DNA of 64,000 nucleotides, taken from positions 2,976,001 through 3,040,000 of the forward strand of contig NC_083531.1 in assembly GCF_032362555.1 (NCBI RefSeq). Reading direction: 5' to 3'. Below the pieces are notes generated by a model. The model saw only the letters and a program-made list of their open reading frames with translations. It had not been told where the DNA came from and made no database searches. Source of the stretch: Amyelois transitella. Lineage: Eukaryota > Arthropoda > Insecta > Lepidoptera > Pyralidae. Positions 1 to 10,726 of this stretch are shown one piece after another (position 1 is the first letter of the stretch; every line of letters starts with the position of its first letter). Made by a program: the position numbers and the translations under genes.

Positions 1-202
1 TAATCTAAAGTAGTAGGTACTCTAAATTAAGTAAAAAGAAATAAAGATCCAGGAATTATCAGTGAGAAGATTTATCAGTGCAAAAACATAAAAATCGTTA
101 TTATGTGTCTACAATTCATGATTGTATTTGGCAAAAAAAATTGTTTTTTTAATTAAATAAAAGAAGAAAATATTAAACTTATACAATCATTTAACTGCCC
201 AC

Positions 203-507
203 CTCAAACACAAGGATAATCTTTGATCGGCTTCAATGGGGTTGCGAAAATTGGTCCTCTGTTTTTCGATATATGGTCGACATATATTCAACAGTGCTTG
301 AAATTTCTCATAATCCATTCTATGATAGTCATAAAATTTTTGCACGTCGTATTTTAAGTCATTAAATAAATTATTGAATTCACCCTTTGATTCCCTTTCT
401 TTCCATAAATTATCAACCCAAAATCTTCTTCTATTCCTATTATTAGCCTGTGCACTTTCTTCTTCATCTGCAATAATCGATATCAACACTAAATCCCAAT
501 CTACCAT
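203..507 (-). CDS. H1 transposase, exon 1 (N-terminal region)
   Basis: This is the first exon of a Harbinger transposase, about 101 residues. It starts at the Met of MVDWDLVLISII. It has the basic RNRRRFWV patch and the YDYHRMDYEKFQALL helix region that precede the catalytic domain in this family, and ends in the conserved RLSLCLR. The exon ends in AG followed by a GT donor (gtgggc), the same intron position as in H3, H5, H6, H7, H8 and H11. The catalytic exon lies left of the window. I chose the internal Met over the upstream MLVCLSFT because it gives the length seen in the sister elements. Confidence 0.75.
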
Positions 508-540
508 TGTAAAACTGAGGCACACCAACACTCAATCAAA

Positions 541-760
541 CGCAACTGAAGACTGCAGGCAGCAGGAGTCGCTGAGGCGTGCTTTGTCATGCCGCGGCAC
601 CCCGGGGCATGCCGGGGCATGCCGTGGCAAAGTGCTGGAATGCCGCGGCACGCCGTGGCATGCCGTGGTAAAATGCTGGTATGCCGCGGTATCTAAGCAG
701 CCGGTGTGCGCTGACTCACGGCAAAATCCCTTGCCATGACGTCCCGGTCTGCGTAGGCCC
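541..760. repeat. GC-rich subterminal repeats of H1
   Basis: Short units of the form TGCCGYGGCA, partly palindromic, recur about eight times between 590 and 700 beside the right end of H1. No gene is visible. Subterminal arrays of this kind often act as transposase binding sites in Harbinger elements; that role is inference. Confidence 0.5.
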
Positions 761-763
761 TAA

Positions 764-825
764 GTCGACTGCAAATAGACGGAGAGTGCGCAAGCGTCAC
801 GCATCCACAAAATGAGCTCAGCTAA
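764..825. other. Short flank between H1 and H10
   Basis: This strip lies between the TAA after H1 and the TAA (823-825) before H10. If H1 and H10 are later insertions, it is continuous with 7,263-7,289 and is part of the intron of the H4 transposase. I see no coding signal in it. Confidence 0.3.
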
Positions 826-1031
826 GAGCGCATACAGACGAACGGCATGGTGTCGACGGCAGGGTACCACCGCAGCCGTCGACGTGTCGGCGGCAGCAGT
901 TAAGCCACGGATACACTAGGGGACAAATGGAGCAACATGTTGCGGAACATGTTGCTCAACAACTACGTGGAATGTGCCGAGATACATGTCGCGGAACATT
1001 TTGTCGACCACACTTCTCAGTGTTTATAGAA

Positions 1032-3072
1032 ATGTCGCCCGAGGAGGTTGTGGCTATTAGTGCTGCGTACATAGTAATTATATCGAGTGTGTTGAAACGT
1101 AAGAGAAAGAGAAGGTGGTGGATGCGGAATTTCTTATTACAACGAGAAAGAAGAGTAAATATTCTAAGTGATCTCCGAATGTCTGACGGATCGTTTGTGA
1201 ATTTTACTCGCATGTCATCATCTGATTTTGAAACTTTGTTGCAAATGATCGCATCTTCCATAGCCAAACAGGATACAATATTACGAAACGCTATTAGTCC
1301 TCATATCAGACTTGCCATTACATTGAGGTACTTGTCGACTGGAGATTCTTATGCTTCTTTGTCGTACACTTTTCGAGTGTCAAAACAACTGATACGTAAA
1401 ATAGTACCAGAAGTTTGTAAAGAACTGATAAATAAATTGAAGATATGTGTAAAGGTAAGTTAAAGAAAACGCATATATTTTATTTATAATTGTATTTTAA
1501 TCTTCAGTAAAATAAATTTTAAAGAGTACGAGATGGATATAGCGACCAACGTAAATTAATTAGTATTAGTGCCATCAATGCTATTAGTGTTCGAGGAATC
1601 CATAGTTTCAAGTATATCTTGTATAATATGCTCTTCAGAAGGCTCGGGGCTAATATCACTGGATGCAGTGCTATAGCCCTGTTGAACAACTGGCTGGCTT
1701 TGATTATTATAAATTGTACGGTATTTTCCTAAGCGTGCATCTAATAAAATATTATTAATATAATATTTAGCCATAATTACACTGTGTTCGTCATTTAATG
1801 CACGTAACTCAGTTCCTACGTACTGTCCATAAACATCGAATTCATCTCGGGACATCATTCTGTTTTTAGCAGCATGCAGAACTTCATAAGCCTCCTCTAA
1901 TCTATCTTCATTGGGGTGGCTCCTCTTGCGAGTTGGTCGCGACGATGAAGGTGTTGGTGCAGGGGTTGTAGGTTGCTCTGCTTGATCAATGGTAGATTGC
2001 GATTCTAGTTGATGAGGAGATTGAAATTCTGGAACGGTAGATTGAGACTGTAGAACGACATCTTCATCCGGAGACGAAATCGTGTTTTGGCTTTGTGGAC
2101 TCTGAAAAATTAATGATATAAATATTAAATCAATTATTATAATAAGGATAGACTATAAAACACGTATTGTATTATTTCAAACATCTGTTAGACATGAATC
2201 CTTAATTATTAGTACGTAAAAATAGTATTTAATGTTTAATAATTTCTTTACAGGTCCCAGCTACTGCAAATGAATGGAAAGCCAAGGCTAGAAGCTTTGA
2301 AAATATATGGAATTTTCCGCATTGCGTTGGATCTATAGACGGTAAACACGTTTTGATCCAAGCTCCTTCGAATTCTGGAAGTGACTATTTTAACTATAAA
2401 GAACAATTTAGTATTGTCCTATTGGGTATTGTCGATGCAAATTACAATTTTATCTATGCAAATTGTGGTGCTAAAGGAAAATCTTCTGACAGTGGAGTAT
2501 TCCAAGAGACTGCTTTTTATAAAGCTTTGGCTGATAACCAACTCAACTGGCCGACTCCAGACCCAATACGACAAGATGGGCCGAATATGCCTTACGTACT
2601 TGTAGGAGACAGCGCCTTTGCACTGACAGAAAACATGATGAAGCCATATCCCGGTAATCATGACGTGGGTACAACAAGACGCATTTTCAACTATCGACTG
2701 TCAAGAGCTAGAAGAATTGTCGAAAATGTGTTCGGTATCTTAGGTGTTGTATTTCGTATATTCCGAACTCCCATAACCATCCTACCCTGTAATGCTGAAC
2801 TTGTTGTAATGGCGTGCATATACCTCCATAATTTTTTAAGGCGAAATAGTCAATCGAGATCACTGTACAACCCACATGGAACTTTTGATTCTGAAAATGT
2901 GGATCACGATATTTTAGAAGGATCTTGGCGCAGAGAAGCTGGCTCTGTTAATATGTCGAATTTAAATGCTATGGGACGACGCTACCCTGAATCTGCTATG
3001 GAAATAAGAAACAAATTTGCTGAATATTTCATGAGTGAAGAAGGACGTGTTCCCTGGCAGAATAATTTTTAA
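1032..3072 (+). CDS. H2 transposase (two exons: 1032-1454, 2254-3072)
   Basis: This is a Harbinger DDE_Tnp_4 transposase of about 413 residues, which cuts out and reinserts the element. Exon 1 starts at MSPEEVV and includes the RKRKRRWW basic patch and the LSTGDSYASLSYTFRVSK helix-turn-helix region. Exon 2 begins after a clean acceptor (ttacag) and carries the catalytic triad in GSIDGKH, VLVGDSAF and RRIVENVFG. The donor is AAG|gtaagt. I find no stop or frameshift. The intron contains the last exon of the antisense MADF gene. The tail ends in GRVPWQNNF, matching sister elements. Confidence 0.92.
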
Positions 3073-3749
3073 ATGAATAAACTAGTATTGTACTATATTT
3101 TTTCTTTTAATGTTATTGAACAACGTCAATCCTTTTAGAAGTGAAGTCTTGTGGGTGAGGTGTGTACAAATCTTAGTTAATGTAAATAATACATATTATA
3201 TTAGTAGTGATAAGGTGAAATAATAATAAAATAAGTGATAAGATAAAAAAATACAGCATCATATGGGCAGAAAAAAGGAAATAGAAATAGAAGAAAGTTT
3301 AAATTAATAAATTAAGTATGTATAAATTTAGCTACCCGTGCGAAGCCGGGGCGGGCCGCTAGTAAATATAAATAAATTAGAAATAAAAAAGCATAACTTA
3401 CGTTTGTGTCCAAAGTGTCCAAGCTTCCAGACGTTGTGGCTCCCTTTAGCAAAAATTTCATTGCATCATACGCAAACCATGCACTGGACTTCACGTCCTC
3501 TCGTCCACTGCCAGTAGTTTTTGACGATTTCACTTTCTTCCTTTCTCGGACAAATTGCGAACGCAGGGTATGTACTTTGGCTTCTATTTCTTTTCTAGGC
3601 AATTTAAGCGCCTTGGCAATATCCTCCCATGCATCATTTTTCTTTATTTTATTTCGATAGTCACGGTGTGAAGTATCCCATAACAAGTCACGACTTTCGT
3701 AAAGCTCAATAAGCAAAAGCACTGTATCATTTCCCCACACAACAGACAT
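1556..3749 (-). CDS. H2 MADF/Myb-SANT-like protein (exons 3402-3749, 1556-2102)
   Basis: This is the accessory DNA-binding protein that Harbinger elements use with the transposase for nuclear import and end binding. Exon 1 starts MSVVWGNDTVLLLIELYES and has the MADF pattern LLWD...YRNKIKKNDAWEDIAKAL followed by a basic stretch (RERKKVKSSKTTGSGRED). The donor is CAAAC|gtaagt. Exon 2 (acceptor tttttcag) is low-complexity, rich in S, Q, P and T, then carries a helical C-terminal segment (DRLEEAYEVLHAAKNRM) and an acidic tail. The frame is open throughout. Its intron contains transposase exon 2 and a Helitron fragment. Confidence 0.85.
3120..3362 (+). mobile_element. Helitron-like lepidopteran repeat inside H2
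   Basis: The end at 3,362 reads GCGAAGCCGGGGCGGGCCGC followed by TAGT, the GC-rich terminal hairpin and CTAG end typical of small non-autonomous Helitron-like repeats widespread in Lepidoptera. It sits between transposase exon 2 and MADF exon 1. The left limit is uncertain; only the last 35 bp are diagnostic. Confidence 0.55.
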
Positions 3750-4141
3750 TTTAAAGGCACGTTGCGTACGCGACTATACTCGGTGACAAATGCCGCAACA
3801 CTGACGCGGGACACATGCGCTCGCTCACGAGGCGGGAGCAAGCAACATGCCCCGCGTCACGTACAATGTTGTGGGTCATGTTGCGGGACACTATGCAACG
3901 TTGCAGCGTCACGTATATTTTGTGTTGCGCGTCATGTTGCGGGACAAAATGTTCCCTAGTGTATCCGGGGCTTTAGGCTCAAACCACACGGGCGGCGCGG
4001 CGCCGCACCGCAAGCCATTTCGCCGCGCTGGCGACCACACGGGCAGAGCGGCGTCGCAACGATCTACGGAGCCGCGGCGGCGCCGCAGCGGTAGCATAAT
4101 GAGGGGTTGTCCATCGCTACGTACGACAGTCTGTAATAACA

Positions 4142-6734
4142 ATGGATCGGGAAAGACGTGTGCTGCTGCTCTTATTACTTCGCCACCGAAGAAATCGACG
4201 TAGAATCATACGAAAACACTGGATCAGTCCATTTATAGCCTTGAGGAATAGTGACGGACTTTTTTTCTTTAAAGAATATCAAGAGTTAGTTTTAGACGAA
4301 AAGAGGTTTTACAATTTTTTTCGAATGAGCGTATCCACTTTTGAAGGTTTATTGCAATCCTTAGAGCCACATATACGGAAACAATATACTAATATGAGGA
4401 ATCCAGTGGAGCTAATAGAAATGTTGGGTATCACTTTGAGGTAAGTAATGAAAATCTTTTATTTTTTCAACTTGCTTTATTCGAGTTAAGTACAAATGGT
4501 GTAACACACACGACTTTGTTTTATATATTATAATAGATTTTCAAATCAACTTCAGGGCAATATTATCACTTACATGTTTGCAAAGTCATATTCAATCTCT
4601 TCGCTATTTTGAGACACTTCAGAACCTTGATTTGGAGATTGAAATACAGCAGAATTTGAGTTTATTGAACTGTACGTACCCGTACTTTGGTAATTTCGGG
4701 TTTGATACCCGTGTGATAATTGCTCTTCAAACGCAAAGGACGAATGTGGAGTCGATTGTCCATAGCGCATTTCCGTGATTAGTTGTAAAACTTTTGTTTG
4801 GAAAGTCAGGGTCTGAAGTTCGGTAAAATCTTCTATAGATGGCAGTATGCCTTTAAAAAAGGACAAGTGGCGATTCTCCTTCTCCTTAGGAGCTTTTAAT
4901 GCTTCTAATGTATCTTTTTCAAAATCATCCAATTGTAATGTTCTCTTCCGGGTGACAGGAACATAGCGGGACGGCCCAGGAACAGGAACATCATCTGTAG
5001 AACACATGGTCGATTCATCAGCTAAGTTTAAACTATCGTCCGTGGCATTCTGTGCTATTTTGGTTAAAAATAATAGCTGATTGTAATAATGATATTTTGC
5101 AAGCTTTTTAGCGGCTGAGCCGGATCTCGAGGCTTCTTTAATTTTTTTCAAATGTTTGAAAAAGGTGTCTTTGACATTTTTCCACTTTTTCACAACAGTA
5201 TTACCTGAAATGAAAATCAAATATTACATGTATATTTGTAGGTTCATCGCGTCTTTTTTTAAGGTCCTATAGATGCGTAACTAGAGCCTTAAATCGAATA
5301 CTTCAGAAATGCATTTCATAAATATAAGGGAAAATATTGCCGAATTTTGAATCACCTCTAAAAAGTGACTACAAACTACCAGTATGTGGTCACTTTCAAG
5401 GGGTGATTTAAAAACATATAATTTTGTATAAGCATCTATCCCTGAGTGAGTACTGTTTTATAGACGAAGAGTGAAGCGAAACTAGCGCCACCCGTCTATT
5501 TATTCTTTTTCTTTCTGATTACATCATATTATACAAATCTAATTCGATAGTGCCCTAGTAAATGACTCATAGTATTTTTGGTATAAATTTCACATTTTTC
5601 CTTCGGTAAATTCAGAGAAAAATTGATTACTGCCGAAAGTGGCCACTTTTGGCGATAATCAATTTTTCTCGGCGGTTTTGAAAGGAAAAATTGTGAAATT
5701 GATACGAAAAATACTATGAGTCATTTACTAGGGCACTATGGAATTAGATTTTTAAAATATGATGTGATCAGAAAGAAAAAGAACAAATAGACGGGTGGCG
5801 CTAGTTTCGCTGCACTAGTCGTCCTAATAATCTTAATTTTTTTTTTTACAGGTACCTAGGAAGTGGAAATACGATTCAAGATTTAGAATTCAAATTTAAA
5901 CGGGGGAAATCTACGATTGCATGTATGATATTGAGAGTATGCGAAGCTATATGGAAACATCTTCTTCGTGACAACATCCCTGAACTGACAACAGACCGAT
6001 TCCAAAAAATAGCATCTGATTTTGATGTCAGAGCAAATTTTCCTCATTGCATCGGGGCCATCGACGGAAAGCATATACGCATGTGTAATCCTGCTAATAG
6101 TGGCTCCCTCTTTTTTAATTACAAATCTTTTTTTTCTATGGTGTTGCTAGCTGTTGTGGACTCTAACTATAAATTTACTTTTGTCGATATTGGCGCATAC
6201 GGAAAAGAGTGCGATTCAACTGTTTTTCAAAACTCAAAACTGTACGAGTTAATGATTTGCGAGAAGCTGCCATTGCCTGATCCCCAGCCACTATGTGGTT
6301 TTAATAGACCAATCCCATATGTGTTAGTGGGTGACGAAGCTTTTGGATTAAGCAAACATGTTATGCGTCCTTATGGTGGTAAAAATCTCGATGTAATACA
6401 GATGGTATTCAATTATCGTCTTAGCAGGGCAAGAAGATATGTCGAATGTGCTTTTGGAATCATGGCAAACAAATGGCGCATTTTTCACAGACCGATAAAC
6501 GTATCCTATGATTTTGCTACTGCCATTGTAAAAGCATGTTGTGTCCTACATAATTTTGTGGCCGATCGGGAAGGTGTTCGTCAAAAAGATAAATTGGCGA
6601 TAATTTGTGATGAGTTTCACTCTCTCCAACCCCAAAATGAAGAATTGACAGCAGCTAATGGCATTAGAAATGAATTTGCAAACTATTTTATGAGCAGCAC
6701 AGGATCTTTGAAGTGGCAATTAAAGAAAATTTAG
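4142..6734 (+). CDS. H3 transposase (two exons: 4142-4440, 5852-6734)
   Basis: This is a Harbinger DDE transposase of about 393 residues. Exon 1 runs from MDRERRVLLLLLLRHRR through the basic patch to MLGITLR and ends in AG|gtaagt. Exon 2 opens RYLGSGNTIQDLEF after a polypyrimidine tract and AG. The catalytic residues are in GAIDGKH, VLVGDEAF and RRYVECAFG. It ends SLKWQLKKI. No break is seen. The long intron holds MADF exon 2 in antisense and a 362-bp palindromic MITE, which is spliced out. Confidence 0.92.
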
Positions 6735-6962
6735 TCATGTTACTAGTATGAAGAAAAATAAGGACTCACCAATTTTGTTCTTTCGATCGGGAGCGTAGCT
6801 ATCATATTCTGGAAATAAATTTTTTGTAACATCTGCCCATGCCTTCGCTTTTAAATTATTGTTTTTAAAATCCACATGAAACTTATCCCACAGTACTTCC
6901 CGTTCTTGAACTAAAGAAATGAGGTAGTCCATGTCAATATTTTCCTCATCACTGGTACTCAT
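4570..6962 (-). CDS. H3 MADF-like protein (exons 6770-6962, 4570-5204)
   Basis: Exon 1 (MSTSDEENIDMDYLISLVQE) carries the MADF signature LWDKFHVDFKNNNLKAKAWADVTKNL. Exon 2 continues GNTVVKKWKNVKDTF and the SGSAAKKL box shared with the sister MADF proteins, then a middle region (ENRHLSFFKGILPSI), a Q/S/Y-rich stretch and the acidic tail EIEYDFANM. Splice sites are a GT donor at 6,769 and an acceptor tttcag before 5,204. The frame is open. The protein is expected to bind DNA next to the transposase. Confidence 0.85.
5463..5824. mobile_element. Palindromic (foldback) MITE in the H3 intron
   Basis: The two halves are long inverted repeats of about 160-180 bp around a centre near 5,645 (AAAGTGGCCACTTTTGG). 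The ends read GACGAAGAGTGAAGCG and, inward from the right, GGACGACTAGTGCAGCG. TA flanks both ends (5,461-5,462 and 5,825-5,826), suggesting a Tc1/mariner-type MITE. It has no coding capacity. Confidence 0.75.
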
Positions 6963-7576
6963 TTTAATAGGTACAGGTTACGTGATCGTACTTAATCCAG
7001 CATGCGTCCTTCCCTATGCTGCGCAAACAAACAACTGCGGCGCCGCTCCGGCACCGCTCTGCTTACACCCCTCCCCGCCTCGTCTCGAATCCGACGCGCG
7101 CGGTGCGGCGCCGGAGCACACCGCACGGCGCCATGTGGCTACAATGCATTTTTGTATGTAGAAAACCGCAGCGGCGCCGCTCAGGCGCCGCGCCGCAGCC
7201 GCGCCGCCCGTGTGGTTTGGCTCTGACGTTTACAACTTGCAGTTCGTCTGTATGAACCCTAAAATTTTTTATTATAAAATAAAACCCTCTTACCTTAATT
7301 TCATAGCGAGTCTTTGCTCAGCTGGTATACTTTTCCGCATCACGGTGTCTTGGCGAGATATTGAGGCTTTCAAGATAGTTGTTAACTCATCAAAAGAAGC
7401 GATTGACATACGAAAGTAAGGGTGAAGCCAGACGGGCGTAATTTTATAAGTTGTGAGTCGCAGAATTTCGGCCGCGTAAATTACGCCCAACCGAATTTCG
7501 GTTGAGCTGCCAGATGGACGTAATTTATTCAGTCGCTATCGAGTGTTGATACGGGGTGTTTGTGTCATCAAGTGCG

Positions 7577-9706
7577 ATGGATCCATTGAAAATATTGTGT
7601 ATTTACGAAGCATATTCAGAAGATACTGAAGATGATGCCAGAAAAAGAAGCTGGGTAAACCCACTCAATAGTGAGAGGCTGATATGTGGACAGTTCCATA
7701 CATTATATGAACGTGTATGTGCAAATCCAGATATGTTTAAAAACTACTACCATATGCCATTACATGTTTTTCAAGAATTATTACATCACGTAAAACCTTT
7801 TATTACTAAATCGGACACAAATATGAGACTAGCCATCAGCCCAGAGGAAAGATTAATAATAACACTCAAGTAAGTTTTAAAGTATTTTAATTATTATTTT
7901 ACTTAAATATAAAGATTAATGAACAAGCTGCACAGTATTCTATGTTTCATCATATTCATTTATTTCATTAGAGTGATATTCATTTGCCTGTGTTGTGTAT
8001 CCTCTATTTACTGGTGTCGGGTAGTATTGATTACTGCTGTGGGAATCGGAAAAGGGTGATGAAAAATGAGGCCAATTTGATTGTGTGTGCTGTTCTGGAA
8101 TTTGGTACTTGACTTTATTTAATGCTTTCATAAGTTCCATGCGAAATTCGAAATTCTGTTTTTCTGTCATTTTGGACATCTCCGGCAAAAAAGACAATAA
8201 AAATAATCGATTAGGATCCTTATCATCATCATTATCAAACTTTTTGAGAAGAGATTCTTGAAACAGTGTCAGTGTTTGTTTTTTATTTTTTGTTCGGGAT
8301 ACAGATGTCTCGGGTTGCGATGGCACTGTCTGCTTTGACGTCGATGGCTGGTTTTCGTATACAGGTTTTTGCATTGACGCTGGCTGGCTGGTAGACGGTT
8401 GATACAGTGGTGAGTCTGCTTCTGTGGATCTGGATTGTTCATCAGGATCTTCATCGTCGTTGTTGCCAGTTATATTACTGTCATCGTTATCATTATCAGT
8501 GTTTTCAGGAGAAGTTACATTTGAAAATGAGTTCCTTGACTGTTTGGTAACTTTTAAAAACTGCAATAAATCAAAATACGGGCATGGTTTCTTCTTCTTT
8601 GCTGCGCTACCACTTCTTTCTTCATTTTCTTTTTTTTTTTCACGCGTGTAATAATCTCTTACGGTTTTCCATTTTTTTTGCAGAAAATGTACTGAAAAGC
8701 AAAAGATTAAAATTTTAATAGGATGATTATGTTATTGATTTATGTAATAAAATATAACTTTAGTGTTTTCAATTGTGTTCAATTAATTATTTTTACATTT
8801 TGTTTCAGGTATCTTGCCAAAGTTATTGATTTAAATACAATAAGTGAAGACTTCTTGATTGGGCGTTCTACTGCGTATGATATCGTCAAACATACCTGTA
8901 TACAAATATGGAATGTACTTCAGCCTAATGAAATGCCAGAACCGAATGAATCTATTTGGAATTCGAACTCCGAGCTTTTTTATAAGAAAACTAATTTTCC
9001 AAATTGCGTTGGGGCAATAGATGGTAAACACGTCAGAATAAAATCACCTTCACACAGTGGTTCGAATTATTATAATTATAAGAAATACTTCTCCATCGTG
9101 TTAATGGCTGTGGCAGATGCAAACTGTTGTTTTACAACGATTAATGTTGGTGATTATGGAAAAGAATCCGATAACTCTATATTCAGAAAGTCTACATTAG
9201 GTCAAAAGTTTTTCAGAAATGATTTAAATTTACCGGAAGACAAAAATTTGCCCAATTACACAAACGAACCCCAACCTTTTGTTTTTGTTGGAGATGAGGC
9301 GTTTGGTTTACACAGAAATATGATGCGCCCATATCCTAACAGAAACCTAGATAGAAACAAACGTATTTTTAATTATCGTCTTAGTAGAGCGCGACGATGT
9401 GTAGAATGTGCTTTTGGCATATTAACAAATAAATGGAGGGTACTTCACTCTTCAATGCAAGTCAACCCTGACTTTGCCATTGATATAGTTAAAGCTACAT
9501 GCGTTTTGCACAATTTCGTGCGAAGGAGAGTTGGGGCTAAGTTTGACGATGAGTTTTTGAAATGTCCTTTACAATGTATTCAACAAATTTCAAATGGAAG
9601 AAGGTCGTCGAGTTCTGCTATAGTCACCAGAGATTTTTTTAAAAATTACTTTGTTTGTGAAGTAGGAGCGTTACCCTGGCAAAATCGAATCAATTCTGTA
9701 TTCTGA
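7577..9706 (+). CDS. H5 transposase (two exons: 7577-7869, 8809-9706)
   Basis: Exon 1 starts at MDPLKILCIYEA; the reading frame is open a few codons further up, but this Met matches the sister starts. It includes RKRSWVNPL and YYHMPLHVFQELL and ends in ITLK at a GT donor. Exon 2 begins YLAKVIDLNTISEDFLIGRS. The catalytic residues are in GAIDGKH, VFVGDEAF and RRCVECAFG. It ends ALPWQNRINSVF. The length is about 397 residues. No break is seen. Confidence 0.92.
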
Positions 9707-10316
9707 TCTTTTACAATAAATTACTTATTGGTAATTTTAATATAGGATACAGCATATAGATACAGCCGGTATAGATATAATACAGGTGTTACAAAAATCA
9801 CTGAAAAGGTGAGACACGTAAACAATAGTTTCATACAAAGAACTCGATGGCATAGTCAGAATTTACCAAATCACGAAAAAAAATTTGACTCTCCATACAA
9901 AATGCGATTAGCACTGGGACATTTTGTATGGGGAGGTAAATTGACCATGCCATCGAGTTCTGTGTATGAAACTATTGTGTACGTGTCTCACCATTTCAAT
10001 GATTTTTATAACACCCTGTATATTAATAATATTTTAATGTTAATAAAAATATTTTGTACGTGTCTCACCATTTCAGTGATTTTTAAAGCAGCCTGTATAT
10101 CAATAACATTTTAATGTTAATAAAAATATGGTAAAAATACTCACTTTTCTTTTCTTTGTCTTCGTTGCTCAAGTTGTTCCATTCTTCAAAACAATTCTCA
10201 GCGACCTCTTGCCATGCTTTCTGTTTCAAAAACTTGTCACTGTATGACTTTTCTGACAAATTCCATAAACATGGCCGTTGTTCCACTTCAAAAATCAATT
10301 TTTCCGTGTCGAACAT
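7940..10316 (-). CDS. H5 MADF-like protein (exons about 10142-10316, 7940-8691)
   Basis: Exon 1 MFDTEKLIFEVEQRPCLWNL carries the MADF core (W..L.EKSYSDKFLKQKAWQEVAE). Exon 2 opens QKKWKTVRDYYTRE, then the SGSAAKKKK box, then a long acidic, N/D/S-rich stretch and FLLSFLPEMSKM. A run of ten A (complement of 8,631-8,640) puts the first part of exon 2 out of frame with the rest by one base. That may be a real frameshift, a length polymorphism or an assembly error. Otherwise the frame is open to EINEYDET. Confidence 0.75.
9782..10131. mobile_element. Foldback MITE plus a 76-bp partial tandem copy
   Basis: From about 9,782 to 10,022 the two halves are inverted repeats, with TACAGGTGTTACAAAAATCA on the left and the complement (TGATTTTTATAACACCCTGTA-like) on the right. 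The right terminal part (GTACGTGTCTCACCATTTCA...) is repeated once more at about 10,056-10,131. It fills the space between H5 exon 2 and MADF exon 1. There is no coding sequence. Confidence 0.65.
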
Positions 10317-10726
10317 TTTTCAGAACAGCGAGAAACTCCTACCTACGCATCCCGTAACGAACTGTCGCTGCGCTGCCCCGCTGACCGCTCTCCCCTCCCT
10401 CACCCCGACAGAAATTCGGTCGAGTTTATGCGCGTGAGTCGACAGACAACTCATTTTGCGTCGTCGTGTGGCGCAAACTGCACTTTTGTATGAAACCGAA
10501 TGCAGCAGAAATTACGCGACCGAAAATACGCGACTCACAACTCATAAAATTACGCCCGTCTGGCTTCACCCTAATTGAAAAATTTATTTTCGTTCTCTCG
10601 TAAACGTGGATAGAGTGTATAAAAATCTCCCTCTTGTTCTCTATACATTAATATTTCTTCAACCCACACTGAACGTATCTTTCTTTTTCGTTGTTGTCGG
10701 CGACGGCGGCGGAGTAAAAGCAATAA

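Larger units (their letters stand above)
1..760 (-). mobile_element. H1: PIF/Harbinger transposon, right part only
   Basis: This is the 5' side of a minus-strand Harbinger that runs off the left edge of the window. It holds transposase exon 1 and, to its right, a GC-rich subterminal zone. The right end, read inward, is GGGCCTACGCAGACCGGGAC, followed outside by TAA (761-763), a typical Harbinger target trinucleotide. The left end and transposase exon 2 are not in the window, so the second copy of TAA cannot be checked. The flank beyond TAA (764-822) may belong to the intron of H4. The family is clear from exon 1; the exact right end is inferred from its resemblance to the other Harbinger ends here. 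Confidence 0.6.
903..3972 (+). mobile_element. H2: complete PIF/Harbinger transposon
   Basis: The terminal inverted repeat is AGCCMCGGATACACTAGGGR, with further similarity inward (repeated CAACATGTTGCGG-like units). A TTA target duplication lies at 900-902 and 3,973-3,975. Inside are a plus-strand transposase of two exons and a minus-strand two-exon MADF-like gene, interlocked. H2 belongs with H16 to a subgroup whose transposase intron lies further downstream than in the other elements. Its right TTA is also the left target copy of H3, so H2 entered H3's own target duplication. Both genes are open, so it may be young. Confidence 0.9.
3976..7223 (+). mobile_element. H3: complete PIF/Harbinger transposon
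   Basis: Its ends are GGCTCAAACCACACGGGCGG on the left and, read inward, GAGCCAAACCACACGGGCGG on the right, continuing into GC-rich GGCGCC-bearing arms. Left target is TTA (3,973-3,975); on the right the trinucleotide is TGA (7,224-7,226), one change away. It holds an intact-looking two-exon transposase, an antisense MADF gene and a palindromic MITE in the shared intron. It lies in the H10 MITE, and H2 later entered its left TTA. Confidence 0.85.
826..7259. mobile_element. H10: small Harbinger-like terminal pair (MITE) split by H3 and H2
   Basis: The left end (826) reads GAGCGCATACAGACGAAC and the right end (7,259), read inward, GGGTTCATACAGACGAAC. Both are flanked outside by TAA (823-825 and 7,260-7,262). 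Only about 74 bp on the left and 33 bp on the right belong to this element; the rest is H2 and H3. The two arms are imperfect inverted repeats, so this looks like a MITE of roughly 110 bp that received H3. Alternatively the outer ends could be an extended end of H3 itself. Confidence 0.55.
7420..10571 (+). mobile_element. H5: complete PIF/Harbinger transposon
   Basis: The terminal inverted repeat is GGGTGAAGCCAGACGGGCGT and extends about 45 bp (to GAGTTGTGAGTCGC). The TAA target copies are at 7,417-7,419 and 10,572-10,574. It entered the coding part of H4 exon 1. It has a two-exon transposase, an antisense MADF gene and a foldback MITE near its right side. Confidence 0.93.
7290..10726 (-). 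pseudogene. H4 transposase exon 1, split by H5 and cut by H6
   Basis: On the minus strand, 10,726-10,575 encodes LLLLRRRRRQQRKRKIRSVW and onward to ENENKFFN, and 7,416-7,290 continues without loss as YFRMSIASFDELTTILKAS to RLAMKLR and a GT donor. H5 (7,420-10,571) sits between them with a 3-bp target copy. Upstream the exon stops at the left end of H6, so the start codon is missing. The catalytic exon is not found in the window. It may be the inverted first exon of H9. The fragment itself has no internal stop. Confidence 0.75.

Noticed and set aside
927-1031. Longer start for the H2 transposase (MEQHVAEHVAQQ)
   Set aside because: This upstream part is the terminal repeat itself. The Met at 1,032 fits the sister proteins.
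3973-7226. H3 ends extended outward to 826 and 7,259 as one element
   Set aside because: The inner ends already have the typical Harbinger form and TWA-like flanks, and the outer arms do not match each other in length. Treated as a separate small MITE (H10), with some doubt.
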